From Spiribacter salilacus (GTDB lineage Bacteria > Pseudomonadota > Gammaproteobacteria > Nitrococcales > Nitrococcaceae): a stretch of DNA of 64,000 nucleotides. Position 1 is the first letter of the stretch. Each line of letters opens with the position of its first letter. The stretch lies in NCBI RefSeq assembly GCF_009649225.1, contig NZ_WJPP01000004.1, positions 62,001 to 126,000 on the forward strand. Direction: 5' to 3'. Made by a program: the position numbers and the translations under genes. Shown piece by piece: positions 28,020-39,662 of the stretch. The notes under the pieces were generated by a model. The model saw only the letters and a list, made by a program, of their open reading frames with translations. It did not search any database and had not been told where the DNA came from.

Positions 28020-28792
28020 CGGGTTTATTGCAGCGTTTAGGGGCCGCAACCCTTAACAACGTGGCAACTTTAGGTCGGGCTGCCTGTTTTTTTGGGCGAA
28101 TTTTGCGTGGCCTTGATGAACTGGCTCGCCGCCCCGGGTTGCTGGTGCATCAGGTTTATTCAGTTGGCGTTTTAACGCTAGTTATTATTGTCGTTTCAGG
28201 CCTGTTTGTGGGCATGGTGCTTGGGCTACAAGGCTATTACACGCTGGTCGATTTTGGTGCTGAAGAGTCGCTCGGCGTGCTAGTGGCGCTCACACTCACT
28301 CGAGAGCTAGGCCCTGTTGTTACCGCCCTGTTATTTGCTGGGCGGGCGGGCTCGGCGCTAACGGCTGAGATCGGATTAATGAAGGCAACCGAACAGCTTG
28401 CTGGCATGGAGATGATGGCGGTTGATCCTGAAAGACGGGTGATGGCCCCGCGTTTGATTGCCGCGGTGATCTCTTTACCATTGCTTGCCACATTATTTAC
28501 GTTGCTCGCCATTTTTGGCGCTTATGGCGTTGCCACGGCCATGCTCGGTATTGATGGTGGTGCATTTTGGTCGCAAATGCAGGCACAGGTTAGTTTTACT
28601 GATGATGTGCTCAATGGCCTGATTAAAAGCGTTGCCTTTGGTGTGGTTGCCGGGTGGATAGCCGTTTTTAACGGCTACGATTGCATGCCGACCTCGCAGG
28701 GCGTTAGTCGGGCGACGACAAGAACGGTGGTGGTGACGTCACTCATCGTATTGGGTCTGGATTTTGTGCTCACGGCACTGATGTTTGATTAA
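28016..28792 (+). CDS. mlaE: Phospholipid transport ABC permease MlaE
   Basis: Inner-membrane permease of the Mla complex. The 258-residue product has about five or six hydrophobic segments and the MlaE/DUF140 motif region with [24 protein letters not shown] and [18 protein letters not shown], followed by a periplasmic [18 protein letters not shown] segment. It overlaps mlaF and is followed by mlaD after 15 nt. Confidence 0.97.
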   Translation: MTGLLQRLGAATLNNVATLGRAACFFGRILRGLDELARRPGLLVHQVYSVGVLTLVIIVVSGLFVGMVLGLQGYYTLVDFGAEESLGVLVALTLTRELGPVVTALLFAGRAGSALTAEIGLMKATEQLAGMEMMAVDPERRVMAPRLIAAVISLPLLATLFTLLAIFGAYGVATAMLGIDGGAFWSQMQAQVSFTDDVLNGLIKSVAFGVVAGWIAVFNGYDCMPTSQGVSRATTRTVVVTSLIVLGLDFVLTALMFD

Positions 28793-28807
28793 CGGAGGGT
28801 TTATCCG

Positions 28808-29281
28808 GTGGTTAATACACGGAGTATCGAGATAGCAGTAGGCGCCTTCGTTGTTGCAGGATGTGCGGCGCTGTTTGTGTTGGCCATGCAGGTGAGCAAT
28901 ATCACCGCTTTCCAGCGGGCTGAAGGCTATACAGTTGTCGGTTATTTTCAAAACGTTGGCGGGTTGCGTGAGCGCGCGCCGGTCAGTCTCGGTGGTGTTC
29001 AAATTGGTCGGGTTACGGCTATTGAGCTAGACCAGTCTCGGCTAGAAGCGCGTGTCGAGATGACTATCTCAGCCGATTATGATGATTTGCCGAGTGACTC
29101 ATCAGGCAGCATCCGTACATCGGGTTTGTTGGGCGAGCAGTATGTCTCGTTAGAGCCGGGCGGCATGCCAGATGCGCTTAAAGAGGGATCTGAACTGCTG
29201 GTTACGCAATCGGCGTTGGTGTTAGAAGATGTGGTGGGCCGATTCATCTTTAATCAGTCGGCAGGCGATGAAAGTGAGTGA
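28808..29281 (+). CDS. mlaD: Phospholipid-binding MCE protein MlaD
   Basis: Forms the hexameric MCE ring over MlaE in the periplasm. The 157 residues comprise one N-terminal membrane helix (about 8-27), the MCE domain with YFQNVGGLRERAPVSLGGVQIGRV (about 46-69) and IRTSGLLGEQYVSLEPGG, and a short C-terminal helix. The start is GTG at 28808 with GGAGGG 7 nt upstream. The next gene is mlaB (14-nt overlap), although mlaC usually comes next. Confidence 0.95.
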   Translation: MVNTRSIEIAVGAFVVAGCAALFVLAMQVSNITAFQRAEGYTVVGYFQNVGGLRERAPVSLGGVQIGRVTAIELDQSRLEARVEMTISADYDDLPSDSSGSIRTSGLLGEQYVSLEPGGMPDALKEGSELLVTQSALVLEDVVGRFIFNQSAGDESE

Positions 29282-29606
29282 CACGCTTGCGCTTGAGAAG
29301 GCCTCAGCAGGGCGATTTGTGTTGCGGGGTGATCTGCGTGCAGACAACGTGGCGGCGCTACTACCCCAACTGCCGGTAACCGCAGATCGCTGCAAGCTCG
29401 ATTTGGCTCAAGTTAAAAATGTTGATAGCGCTGGACTGGCTCTATTGCTGGAATGGCAGTTGCGATTACAGGCAGCGGGTGGCGGTCTTTTGTTGCAAAG
29501 TGCGCCGGATCAGCTGATTCGACTCGCTCAAATCAGCAGCGTTGATACAATACTGGGACTGTCAATTAACGACTCACGGGATGCTAAAGAAAATGATGGA
29601 GCCTGA
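29268..29606 (+). CDS. mlaB: STAS-domain protein MlaB
   Basis: Cytoplasmic STAS subunit that binds and supports MlaF. The 112-residue protein shows the STAS pattern with VKNVDSAGLALLLEW, where Ser stands at the conserved regulatory hydroxyl position. The ATG at 29268 overlaps mlaD by 14 nt, so translational coupling is likely; longer upstream frames run inside mlaD. The end overlaps ibaG. Confidence 0.9.
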   Translation: MKVSDTLALEKASAGRFVLRGDLRADNVAALLPQLPVTADRCKLDLAQVKNVDSAGLALLLEWQLRLQAAGGGLLLQSAPDQLIRLAQISSVDTILGLSINDSRDAKENDGA

Positions 29607-29838
29607 TGCGATTCGTGCCTTGTTGGAGGCCGGCTTAAATAGCGCACAAGTTGAGGTGATTGGTGATGGGCGGCATTTCCAGGCCCGCATCATTTCACCT
29701 GATTTTGAAAACCTTCCTTTAATTAAGCGGCATCGAATGGTTTATGACCTATTGCAAGCGCATATCGACAGTGATGTGTTGCATGCGATCTCGATGCGTA
29801 CATTAACGCCTGCGCAAGCCGCGGCAGAACAGGACTGA
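29593..29838 (+). CDS. ibaG: BolA/IbaG family protein
   Basis: An 81-residue BolA-fold protein. The domain shows VEVIGDGRHFQARIISPDFENL and KRHRMVYDLLQAHI, with the conserved His in LHAISMRTLTPAQ. BolA proteins partner with monothiol glutaredoxins in iron-sulfur handling; IbaG (YrbA) is the member found between mlaB and murA, exactly this position. The start may be the ATG at 29593, 29596 or 29581; the first two best match IbaG, which begins ME. murA follows after 4 nt. Confidence 0.9.
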   Translation: MMEPDAIRALLEAGLNSAQVEVIGDGRHFQARIISPDFENLPLIKRHRMVYDLLQAHIDSDVLHAISMRTLTPAQAAAEQD

Positions 29839-29842
29839 TTGA

Positions 29843-31745
<1,903 letters not shown>

Positions 31746-31748
31746 GCG

Positions 31749-33044
31749 TTGGATATTCGCAGACTAAGTACAACCCAGCCAGATTTTCAGGCACAGCTTG
31801 CCGCGTTAACGAACTGGGATGATGGCGCCACTCATGCGGTGGAGTCTGCTGTTTCCGATATTTTAAAACGCGTGCGGAGCGAGGGTGATCAGGCGTTGTT
31901 GTATTACAGCAAGACGCTGGATAACTACCCGGTCGATACCGTTGCCCAGCTTGAGGTTAGCCAAGCGCGTTGCCAGGCCGCGCTCGAAGCGCTCGATCCG
32001 GCTGATCGTGAGGCGCTTGAGCAGGCGGCGGCGCGCGTGCGTGACTACCATCAGCATCAGCGCACCACGTCTTGGCAGCGTGAGGAGTCTGACGGCACCG
32101 TGTTAGGCCAGCAGGTCACGCCGCTTGAGCGTGTGGGTATTTATGTGCCGGGCGGCAAGGCGGCATACCCCTCGTCAGTGCTGATGAACGCCATTCCCGC
32201 TGATGTGGCGGGGGTGGGCGAGATTGTGATGGTAGCGCCGGCACCTGGGGGTGAGATCAGCCCCATGGTACTAGCGGCTGCGGCGGTTGCCCGGGTAGAT
32301 CGATTATTTCTTTTAGGTGGTGCGCATGCAATTGCGGCCTTGGCCTATGGCACGAAAACCGTGCCTGCGGTCGATAAAATTGTTGGCCCTGGTAATGCCT
32401 ATGTGGCAGAGGCAAAGCGTCGAGTTTTTGGCCATGTTGGTATTGATATGGTGGCAGGGCCTTCAGAGATTTTGGTTATCTGTGATGGGCAGACGGATCC
32501 AGAGTGGACGGCAATGGATCTTTTCTCTCAGGCCGAACACGATGAAGATGCGCGTGCCTTATTGGTATGCCCCGAGGCGCGTTACCTAGATGATGTGCAA
32601 GCTACGATGGAGCGTTTGCTGCCGCAAATGGAGCGCTCCGAAATTATTCGTGAGTCCTTATCTCGGCGGGGTGCGTTAATTTGCGTGAGAGATTTGGCTG
32701 AAGCAGCTGAGGTTGCCAATGCGATTGCCCCCGAGCATCTTGAGTTATCGGTTATCGAGCCTGAGCGCTTGGCAGCCAGAATCCACCATGCCGGTGCCAT
32801 CTTTTTAGGTCGCTATACACCAGAGGCGATTGGCGATTATTGTGCTGGGCCAAGTCATGTTTTGCCGACTTCGCGCACCGCTCGGTTTGCCTCGCCATTG
32901 GGTGTGTATGACTTTCAGAAGGTCACTAGCCTAATTCACTGCAGTGAAGCGGGCGCAGATTCCCTCAGTCGAATTGCCGCGCGTCTTGCGTATGCTGAAG
33001 GCCTTACTGCGCATGCTCGCTCCGCTGAGTATCGTCAAAAGTAG
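31749..33044 (+). CDS. hisD: Histidinol dehydrogenase
   Basis: Zinc enzyme that oxidises histidinol to histidine in two NAD-dependent steps. The 431 residues include [45 protein letters not shown], the catalytic region [16 protein letters not shown], and zinc-ligand His residues in APEHLELSV and near the C-terminus. The start is TTG at 31749 with GGAG 6 nt upstream, 3 nt after hisG. hisC, often the next gene, is not here. It converges on degS with a 5-nt gap. Confidence 0.97.
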   Translation: MDIRRLSTTQPDFQAQLAALTNWDDGATHAVESAVSDILKRVRSEGDQALLYYSKTLDNYPVDTVAQLEVSQARCQAALEALDPADREALEQAAARVRDYHQHQRTTSWQREESDGTVLGQQVTPLERVGIYVPGGKAAYPSSVLMNAIPADVAGVGEIVMVAPAPGGEISPMVLAAAAVARVDRLFLLGGAHAIAALAYGTKTVPAVDKIVGPGNAYVAEAKRRVFGHVGIDMVAGPSEILVICDGQTDPEWTAMDLFSQAEHDEDARALLVCPEARYLDDVQATMERLLPQMERSEIIRESLSRRGALICVRDLAEAAEVANAIAPEHLELSVIEPERLAARIHHAGAIFLGRYTPEAIGDYCAGPSHVLPTSRTARFASPLGVYDFQKVTSLIHCSEAGADSLSRIAARLAYAEGLTAHARSAEYRQK

Positions 33045-33049
33045 GCGCC

Positions 33050-34150
33050 TTATCGGGGTTGTTGCAGCTGAGTGGGGCGCTCGCCGATGGTGATTTCCCA
33101 TTCAAGCGTCTCGCCATCACGTAGTCCACTGAGTACCAAGTTGCTACCGGGTTTTTTGGCAGCCACCCGGTTGAGCAAATCGTTAACATCCTCAATTCGC
33201 TGATCGTCTAAATGGGTGATGAGATCATCAGCAGTCAGCCCTGCCTGATCCGCAGGGCCCTGCGGCATGACACCGGCCACCAAGACGCCAGTCGTGGGGT
33301 CAAGCACATCTTGAATTTGGACGCCGATCCAGCCGCGAACAACGCGGCCGTTCTCGATAATTCCATTCAACACATTGGCCGCTAAATCGGCGGGAATCGC
33401 AAACCCAATACCCATTGAACCGCCCGATTGACTGAAGATGGCGGTATTAATGCCGATAATTTCACCGCTGGCATTAACGAGTGCTCCGCCCGAATTTCCA
33501 GGGTTAATGGCCGCATCGGTTTGAATGAAATTCTCAAACGTAGTCAGGCCAAGCTGTGATCGACCGGTGGCGCTGATAATGCCCTGCGTTACCGTTTGCC
33601 CAACCCCAAACGGATTACCGATGGCAAACACCACATCACCCACCCGCAGTTGGGTGGAAGTTGAAAGGCTGGCATTTGGCAAATTAGCCAGCTCAATCTT
33701 TAAGACGGCAAGGTCTGACTCAGGATCGGAGCCCACCAGCGTTGCCGCTGTATCTCGCCCGTCGGCAAGTAACACCTGAATTTGCTCAGCACCCGTTACA
33801 ACATGGTAATTCGTCAGTATATGGCCATCATTGCTCAAAATAACGCCTGAGCCCAGTGAGGTATTAAGACGCGGATCATCGAGTAAGGGGCCGCCACGAA
33901 AGAACTCATCCAATGCCGGATCATCAGAGATGGCATTGCGCGGATCGCGGCTGCGAGTGGCGGTATAGATATTGACAACAGAGGGTGCGGCTAAGGCAAC
34001 CGCATCCGCATAGGAGAGCGGCTCTGCAGAAGGCTCTGTGTCTGGGTTGCGCTCGAGCAGCTGAGGGGCAAACCAGACCAAGGTAACGGCTACAACGGTG
34101 CCAACCAATGCGTAACTTAAGACAAACCGAATGAAAGAGCGTGTTGTCAT
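33050..34150 (-). CDS. degS: DegS/AlgW-type site-1 periplasmic serine protease
   Basis: Membrane-anchored HtrA protease that senses misfolded outer-membrane proteins and starts cleavage of the anti-sigma factor RseA/MucA. The 366 residues hold one N-terminal membrane helix (about 9-28), a trypsin-like domain with catalytic His116, Asp146 and Ser220 (GNSGG), and a single PDZ domain (about 255-350). The single PDZ and the anchor fit DegS/AlgW rather than DegP. The position after hisD matches algW in Pseudomonas. Confidence 0.93.
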   Translation of the reverse strand: MTTRSFIRFVLSYALVGTVVAVTLVWFAPQLLERNPDTEPSAEPLSYADAVALAAPSVVNIYTATRSRDPRNAISDDPALDEFFRGGPLLDDPRLNTSLGSGVILSNDGHILTNYHVVTGAEQIQVLLADGRDTAATLVGSDPESDLAVLKIELANLPNASLSTSTQLRVGDVVFAIGNPFGVGQTVTQGIISATGRSQLGLTTFENFIQTDAAINPGNSGGALVNASGEIIGINTAIFSQSGGSMGIGFAIPADLAANVLNGIIENGRVVRGWIGVQIQDVLDPTTGVLVAGVMPQGPADQAGLTADDLITHLDDQRIEDVNDLLNRVAAKKPGSNLVLSGLRDGETLEWEITIGERPTQLQQPR

Positions 34151-34187
34151 CCCATATACTCACAGCGAAAAGGTCTGAGGAAACGTA

Positions 34188-34946
34188 ATGGTACAGCTTA
34201 CGACACTCACTGATTATCTTGCTGAAATTTTGCAGCCAGAGACCGTTGAGGATTACTGCCCGAATGGCTTGCAGGTGGAGGGGCGTGCCGCAGTCCAACG
34301 CCTGGTAACGGGGGTAACGGCCAGTCAGCGGTTTATTGACGCGGCAATTGAGGCAAAGGCGGATGCTATCCTCGTTCATCATGGTTTTTTCTGGAAAGGC
34401 GAGCCGGCCCCAATTACCGGCATGAAAGGCCAACGCTTGCAGCGATTAATTCGGGCTGATGTTTCGGTGCTGGCTTATCATTTGCCGCTTGATATTCATC
34501 GTCGTTTTGGCAATAACGCCTGTCTTGCTGAAGGGCTGGGGATTCGCGTTGAGCCACCCCTCAGCGCGGGGGGTGTGCCAGATTTGTTATGGCATGGCCG
34601 ATTGGCAGCGCCGGTAACGCCGGCCGAGCTTGCCGACAGGCTTCAATTGCACCTTAATCGCTTGCCGCTACGCATCGCTTCAGAGCCAAAGCAGATTCAA
34701 CATATCGCTTGGTGCAGTGGCGGTGGGCAAAAGTTTCTGCCCGCGGCGGCGGCATTGGGTGTGCAGGCGTATATTAGCGGCGAGATTTCTGAGCCGACCA
34801 CCCATGAAGCCCGAGAGCTGGGCGTTCACTATTTTGCGGCAGGGCATCATGCAACAGAGCGCGGTGGCGTGCAGGCGTTGGGTGCGCATTTGGCTGAGCA
34901 TTTCGGGATTGATCATCAGTTTATTGATGATGACAATCCGGCATAA
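34188..34946 (+). CDS. Nif3-like dinuclear metal-centre hexameric protein
   Basis: A 252-residue member of the Nif3/YbgI (DUF34) family. Metal-ligand motifs are visible: DYCPNGLQVEG, ILVHHGFFWKG (two His), YHLPLDIH with Asp and His, and the C-terminal YFAAGHHATERGGVQAL with His and Glu. Biochemical function is not firmly known; GTP cyclohydrolase-like and metal-chaperone roles have been suggested for relatives. GAGGAAA precedes the ATG. It is divergent from degS across 37 nt. Confidence 0.93.
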   Translation: MVQLTTLTDYLAEILQPETVEDYCPNGLQVEGRAAVQRLVTGVTASQRFIDAAIEAKADAILVHHGFFWKGEPAPITGMKGQRLQRLIRADVSVLAYHLPLDIHRRFGNNACLAEGLGIRVEPPLSAGGVPDLLWHGRLAAPVTPAELADRLQLHLNRLPLRIASEPKQIQHIAWCSGGGQKFLPAAAALGVQAYISGEISEPTTHEARELGVHYFAAGHHATERGGVQALGAHLAEHFGIDHQFIDDDNPA

Positions 34947-35108
34947 CGAAAACGTGGGTTCATAAGGCGGTTTGGCTTGACGGGAAGGGCTGAATGTTAG
35001 ATTCTATGGGGCGAAAAAGGGCGTCTAAGTAGGGCCCTTTCAAGCGGTGTTTTGGCAGCTAACAAAGCGCCTTGCACTATAGATTAGTACCCATGCAGGG
35101 GAAGGTTG

Positions 35109-35699
35109 ATGTCCCAAGAAGGCGCAAATAAGAGTCGTCGTCGTTTTTTAACTGGTGCCGTCTCAGTAGTCGGTGGTGCCGGTGCAGCTGCTGTGGCTGT
35201 GCCATTTCTTGCTTACTGGAATCCTAGCGCAACAACGCGCGCGGCGGGTGCCCCGGTGGAGGTAGACACAAGCACGTTAGAGCCTGGCCAGCGCGTAGAT
35301 ACCTCGTGGCGCGGGCAGCCCGTATGGGTCATTCGCCGATCTGAAAAGGCCATTGAGAATTTAAATGAGTTAGAGCCTCAGCTGCGCGACCCCAATTCTG
35401 ATGTTGAGTCGCAGCAGCCTGCTTACGCGCGCAACATCCATCGTTCCATCGACCCTGAGTTTTTGGTCGTGGTGCCAATTTGCACGCATTTAGGATGTAT
35501 TCCGTCCTTTATGCCGCAGCCAGGGTCACTCAGTGCAGACTGGCTGGGTGGTTTTTTCTGCCCATGCCATGGGTCGCGCTTTGACATGGCTGGGCGGGTT
35601 TACTCCGGTGTGCCCGCACCCACTAATCTCCCGATCCCACCATATCGCATGGCTGAGGACGGTCTTATCGTCATTGGCGAGGATGAGGAGGCTGCATAG
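35109..35699 (+). CDS. petA: Ubiquinol-cytochrome c reductase iron-sulfur (Rieske) subunit
   Basis: Rieske [2Fe-2S] subunit of the cytochrome bc1 complex. The 196-residue protein has a twin-arginine signal anchor (SRRRFLTGA near residues 9-17, then a hydrophobic helix) and cluster ligands in CTHLGC and CPCHGS. The ATG at 35109 is chosen, with GGGGAAGG upstream; a TTG sits directly before it. It starts petABC. The 162-nt leader region upstream carries a possible -10 (TATAGA, 35078-35083) and a 7-bp inverted repeat (35016-35022/35034-35040), neither decisive. Confidence 0.97.
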   Translation: MSQEGANKSRRRFLTGAVSVVGGAGAAAVAVPFLAYWNPSATTRAAGAPVEVDTSTLEPGQRVDTSWRGQPVWVIRRSEKAIENLNELEPQLRDPNSDVESQQPAYARNIHRSIDPEFLVVVPICTHLGCIPSFMPQPGSLSADWLGGFFCPCHGSRFDMAGRVYSGVPAPTNLPIPPYRMAEDGLIVIGEDEEAA

Positions 35700-35700
35700 C

Positions 35701-36960
35701 ATGAGCGACGCAACAACAACGAAAGCAACGGGCGGCCTATTAGGCTGGGTAGATGCACGCTTTCCTCTGACCAAGATGTGGAATGAGCACATCGCCGAGT
35801 ACTACGCGCCCAAAAACTTCAACTTTTGGTATTACTTCGGTTCGCTTGCTCTGATTGTGTTGGTCAACCAGTTGCTAACGGGTATTTGGTTGACGATGAA
35901 CTACAACCCCTCGGCTGAGGGGGCGTTTGCTTCTGTTGAGTACATCATGCGTGATGTGGAATGGGGTTGGCTGATTCGGTACATGCACTCGACGGGCGCC
36001 TCTGCATTTTTTGTGGTGGTGTACCTGCATATGTTTCGAGCGCTGATGTACGGCTCGTATCAAAAGCCGCGTGAACTTATTTGGATCTTCGGCATGATTA
36101 TTTATCTGCTGTTAATGGCCGAAGCATTTATGGGTTACCTGCTGCCCTGGGGCCAGATGTCGTTTTGGGGTGCTCAGGTCATCATTTCCTTATTTGGTGC
36201 TATTCCCGGCGTGGGTGAGCAACTAGCGCTATGGATTCGTGGCGATTACAACATTTCGGGCGTTACCTTAAACCGATTCTTCGCGCTGCACGTGGTGGCC
36301 CTACCCCTGGCACTCGTTGGCTTAGTGGTTTTCCATATTCTCGCTTTGCATGAGGTGGGTTCTAACAACCCAGACGGCGTTGATATCAAGAAAAACAAAG
36401 ATGCAAGCGGCAAGCCGAAAGATGGTATTCCGTTCCATCCGTACTACACGGTTAAAGATACTTTCGGGTTAGGTGTGTTTTTGATTTTCTTTGCCGCTGT
36501 TGTGTTCTTTGCGCCAGAGATGGGTGGGTTATTCCTAGAGCCACCCAATTTTGAGCCGGCAAACCCACTGCAAACACCAGAGCACATTGCACCTGTATGG
36601 TATTTCACCGCGTTCTATTCCGTCTTGCGTGCGGTGCCAGATAAGTTCGGCGGCGTGGTATTGATGGGCCTAGCCATCTTTATGCTATTCCTGTTGCCTT
36701 GGATTGATCGCGGAAAAGTGCGCTCCATCCGGTATCGCGGTTTGGGTCATAAAATTGCGCTGGGGCTTTTTGCTGCCGCCTTTGTCATCCTGAGCTACTT
36801 GGGTCTTAAGGCCCCGTCAGACATTATTGTCGGGCTCACGGTTACCCTGTGGGCGCAGATTTGGACAGCTGTGTATTTTGGCTTCTTTGTGTTCTTGTAC
36901 GTTTATACGGCGTTCGGATTTGAGCGAACCAAGCCAGTGCCGGAGAGAGTGACCGACTGA
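35701..36960 (+). CDS. petB: Cytochrome b of the bc1 complex
   Basis: Membrane subunit carrying two b-type haems and the quinol sites. The 419-residue product is a full-length bacterial cytochrome b with about eight or nine helices. Haem-ligand His residues appear in RYMHSTGASAFFVVVYLHMFR and in FALHVVALPLALVGLVVFHILALHE, and the Qo-site motif is present as PVWYFTAFYSVLRAVPDKFGG (PVWY in place of PEWY). The ATG at 35701 follows the petA stop by one nt; the longer open frame upstream is a petA shadow. Confidence 0.97.
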   Translation: MSDATTTKATGGLLGWVDARFPLTKMWNEHIAEYYAPKNFNFWYYFGSLALIVLVNQLLTGIWLTMNYNPSAEGAFASVEYIMRDVEWGWLIRYMHSTGASAFFVVVYLHMFRALMYGSYQKPRELIWIFGMIIYLLLMAEAFMGYLLPWGQMSFWGAQVIISLFGAIPGVGEQLALWIRGDYNISGVTLNRFFALHVVALPLALVGLVVFHILALHEVGSNNPDGVDIKKNKDASGKPKDGIPFHPYYTVKDTFGLGVFLIFFAAVVFFAPEMGGLFLEPPNFEPANPLQTPEHIAPVWYFTAFYSVLRAVPDKFGGVVLMGLAIFMLFLLPWIDRGKVRSIRYRGLGHKIALGLFAAAFVILSYLGLKAPSDIIVGLTVTLWAQIWTAVYFGFFVFLYVYTAFGFERTKPVPERVTD

Positions 36961-37691
36961 TGAAAAAAACCGCTCTAGCTTTACTGTTACTGCTTGCCTC
37001 TGGCGTGGCTTTTGGGGCTGGTGGATATGCAGACCTGATGAAAGCACGGGTCGACGTATCCGATGAAGCGTCTTTGCAAAGAGGTGCGGCCTTATTTACC
37101 AATCTTTGCATCAGTTGCCATTCTGCCAAGTATGTACGCTGGAATGCCCTGCCAGATGCCTTGGGCGTTTCGATGGAGATGGTGGAAGATAACCTGATCT
37201 ACGGCTCTTATCAGGAAGGCAATATGATGCGGGCTGCCATGCGTGAGGCCGATGCTGAGCGCTGGTTTGGGGCCGCGGCGCCCGATTTATCGTTAACAGC
37301 GCGTTCGCGTGGTGCTGATTGGGTTTACACCTATTTGAATAGTTTTTATCGTGATCCCGACGCCAGTTCAGGGTGGAACAACACGCTGCTTGTGAATTCT
37401 TCCATGCCGCACGTGATGTGGACGCTGCAAGGTGTGCCAGAAGCCAAGTTCGAAGAAGTGGGGGATGAAATCCAAGTGGCCGGCATTCGGGTGCCAGAAC
37501 AGCAGGCCGGTATGCTTTCAGAAGAAGAATTTCACCAGGCTACTCGAGATATCACAAACTTTATGGCCTTTTTGGCTGAACCGGTGCGCGCCAAACGGCA
37601 GGAAATTGGCGTTTGGGTAATTGGGTTTTTGGTGATCTTCACTTTCCTTGCGTATCTGTTAAAGCGCGAATACTGGAGGGATATCCACTGA
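36960..37691 (+). CDS. petC: Cytochrome c1 of the bc1 complex
   Basis: Membrane-anchored c-type cytochrome that passes electrons from the Rieske protein to cytochrome c. The 243 residues contain an N-terminal signal peptide (about 1-20), the haem-binding CISCH motif (CxxCH, near residue 51-55), a distal Met in a NSSMPHVMW segment, and a C-terminal membrane anchor (about 217-234). The ATG shares one base with the petB stop. The end overlaps a possible CTG start of sspA. Confidence 0.97.
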   Translation: MKKTALALLLLLASGVAFGAGGYADLMKARVDVSDEASLQRGAALFTNLCISCHSAKYVRWNALPDALGVSMEMVEDNLIYGSYQEGNMMRAAMREADAERWFGAAAPDLSLTARSRGADWVYTYLNSFYRDPDASSGWNNTLLVNSSMPHVMWTLQGVPEAKFEEVGDEIQVAGIRVPEQQAGMLSEEEFHQATRDITNFMAFLAEPVRAKRQEIGVWVIGFLVIFTFLAYLLKREYWRDIH

Positions 37692-37747
37692 GTCGCTCTA
37701 GCCAGCAGCCAGCTGAGGCCGTAGTCTCCCTCAGCCAGCGGTCTACG

Positions 37748-38352
37748 ATGGGACTGTATACAGATGCCGCAAGCGCAGATAGCCATCGGGTGCGCCTTGT
37801 GCTTGCTGAAAAGGGTATCTCGGTTGAGATTGTCGAGGTATCTCCAACCGGCCCACAGCCAGAAGATTTGCTTTGGCTGAATCCCTACGGCGAAACGCCA
37901 ACGCTGGTTGACCGAGAGCTTGCTTTATACGATGCGCGCGTGATTTGTGAGTATTTAGATGAGCGATTTCCGCATCCACCACTCATGCCCATCGATCCGG
38001 TTTCTCGGGCCAAAGCAAAACTAGTGATTTCTCGGGTTGAGCGTGATTGGTATCGGCTTCTTGAATTACTTGAGCGGCAGGATAAGCGTAAGCGGCCTGC
38101 GGCTCGACGTGAATTGTCAGAGGGGCTTACGGCAAGCGCAGATATTTTTGAAACGGGCACCCCGTTTTTTCTGAGTGAAGAGCTCAGCATGATGGATTGT
38201 GCACTAGCGCCCTTGCTATGGCGGTTGCCATTTTATGGTGTTGATCTGCCTGAAGAAGCTGCGCCCATTGTGGCTTACGGTGAGCGATTATTTGAGCGAG
38301 AAGCCTTTCAGCTCAGTCTCACGGAGGCCGAGCGGGCAATGCGGCCTGCCTG

Positions 38353-38353
<1 letters not shown>
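37748..38353 (+). CDS. sspA: Stringent starvation protein A
   Basis: RNA polymerase-associated protein with a glutathione S-transferase fold, used for stationary-phase and acid-stress gene expression. From the ATG at 37748 it has 201 residues and contains LVLAEKGISVEIVEV, LNPYGETPTLVDRELALYDARVI, YLDERFPHPPLMP and LAPLLWRLP, all typical of SspA. This ATG lacks a good ribosome-binding site. An in-frame CTG at 37688, 7 nt after GGAGGG and overlapping the petC stop, would add 20 residues, including a QRST segment like the KRSV of E. coli SspA. The next gene, sspB, starts on its last base. Confidence 0.93.

Positions 38354-39658
<1,305 letters not shown>

Positions 39659-39662
<4 letters not shown>

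Noticed and set aside
35016-35040. Inverted repeat AAAGGGC/GCCCTTT upstream of petA as a terminator
   Set aside because: The stem is only 7 bp with an 11-nt loop and no T-run follows; termination is not supported.
34947-35108. A hidden small gene between the nif3-like gene and petA
   Set aside because: No frame with a start, ribosome-binding site and reasonable composition was seen in these 162 nt; it is best read as the petABC promoter region.
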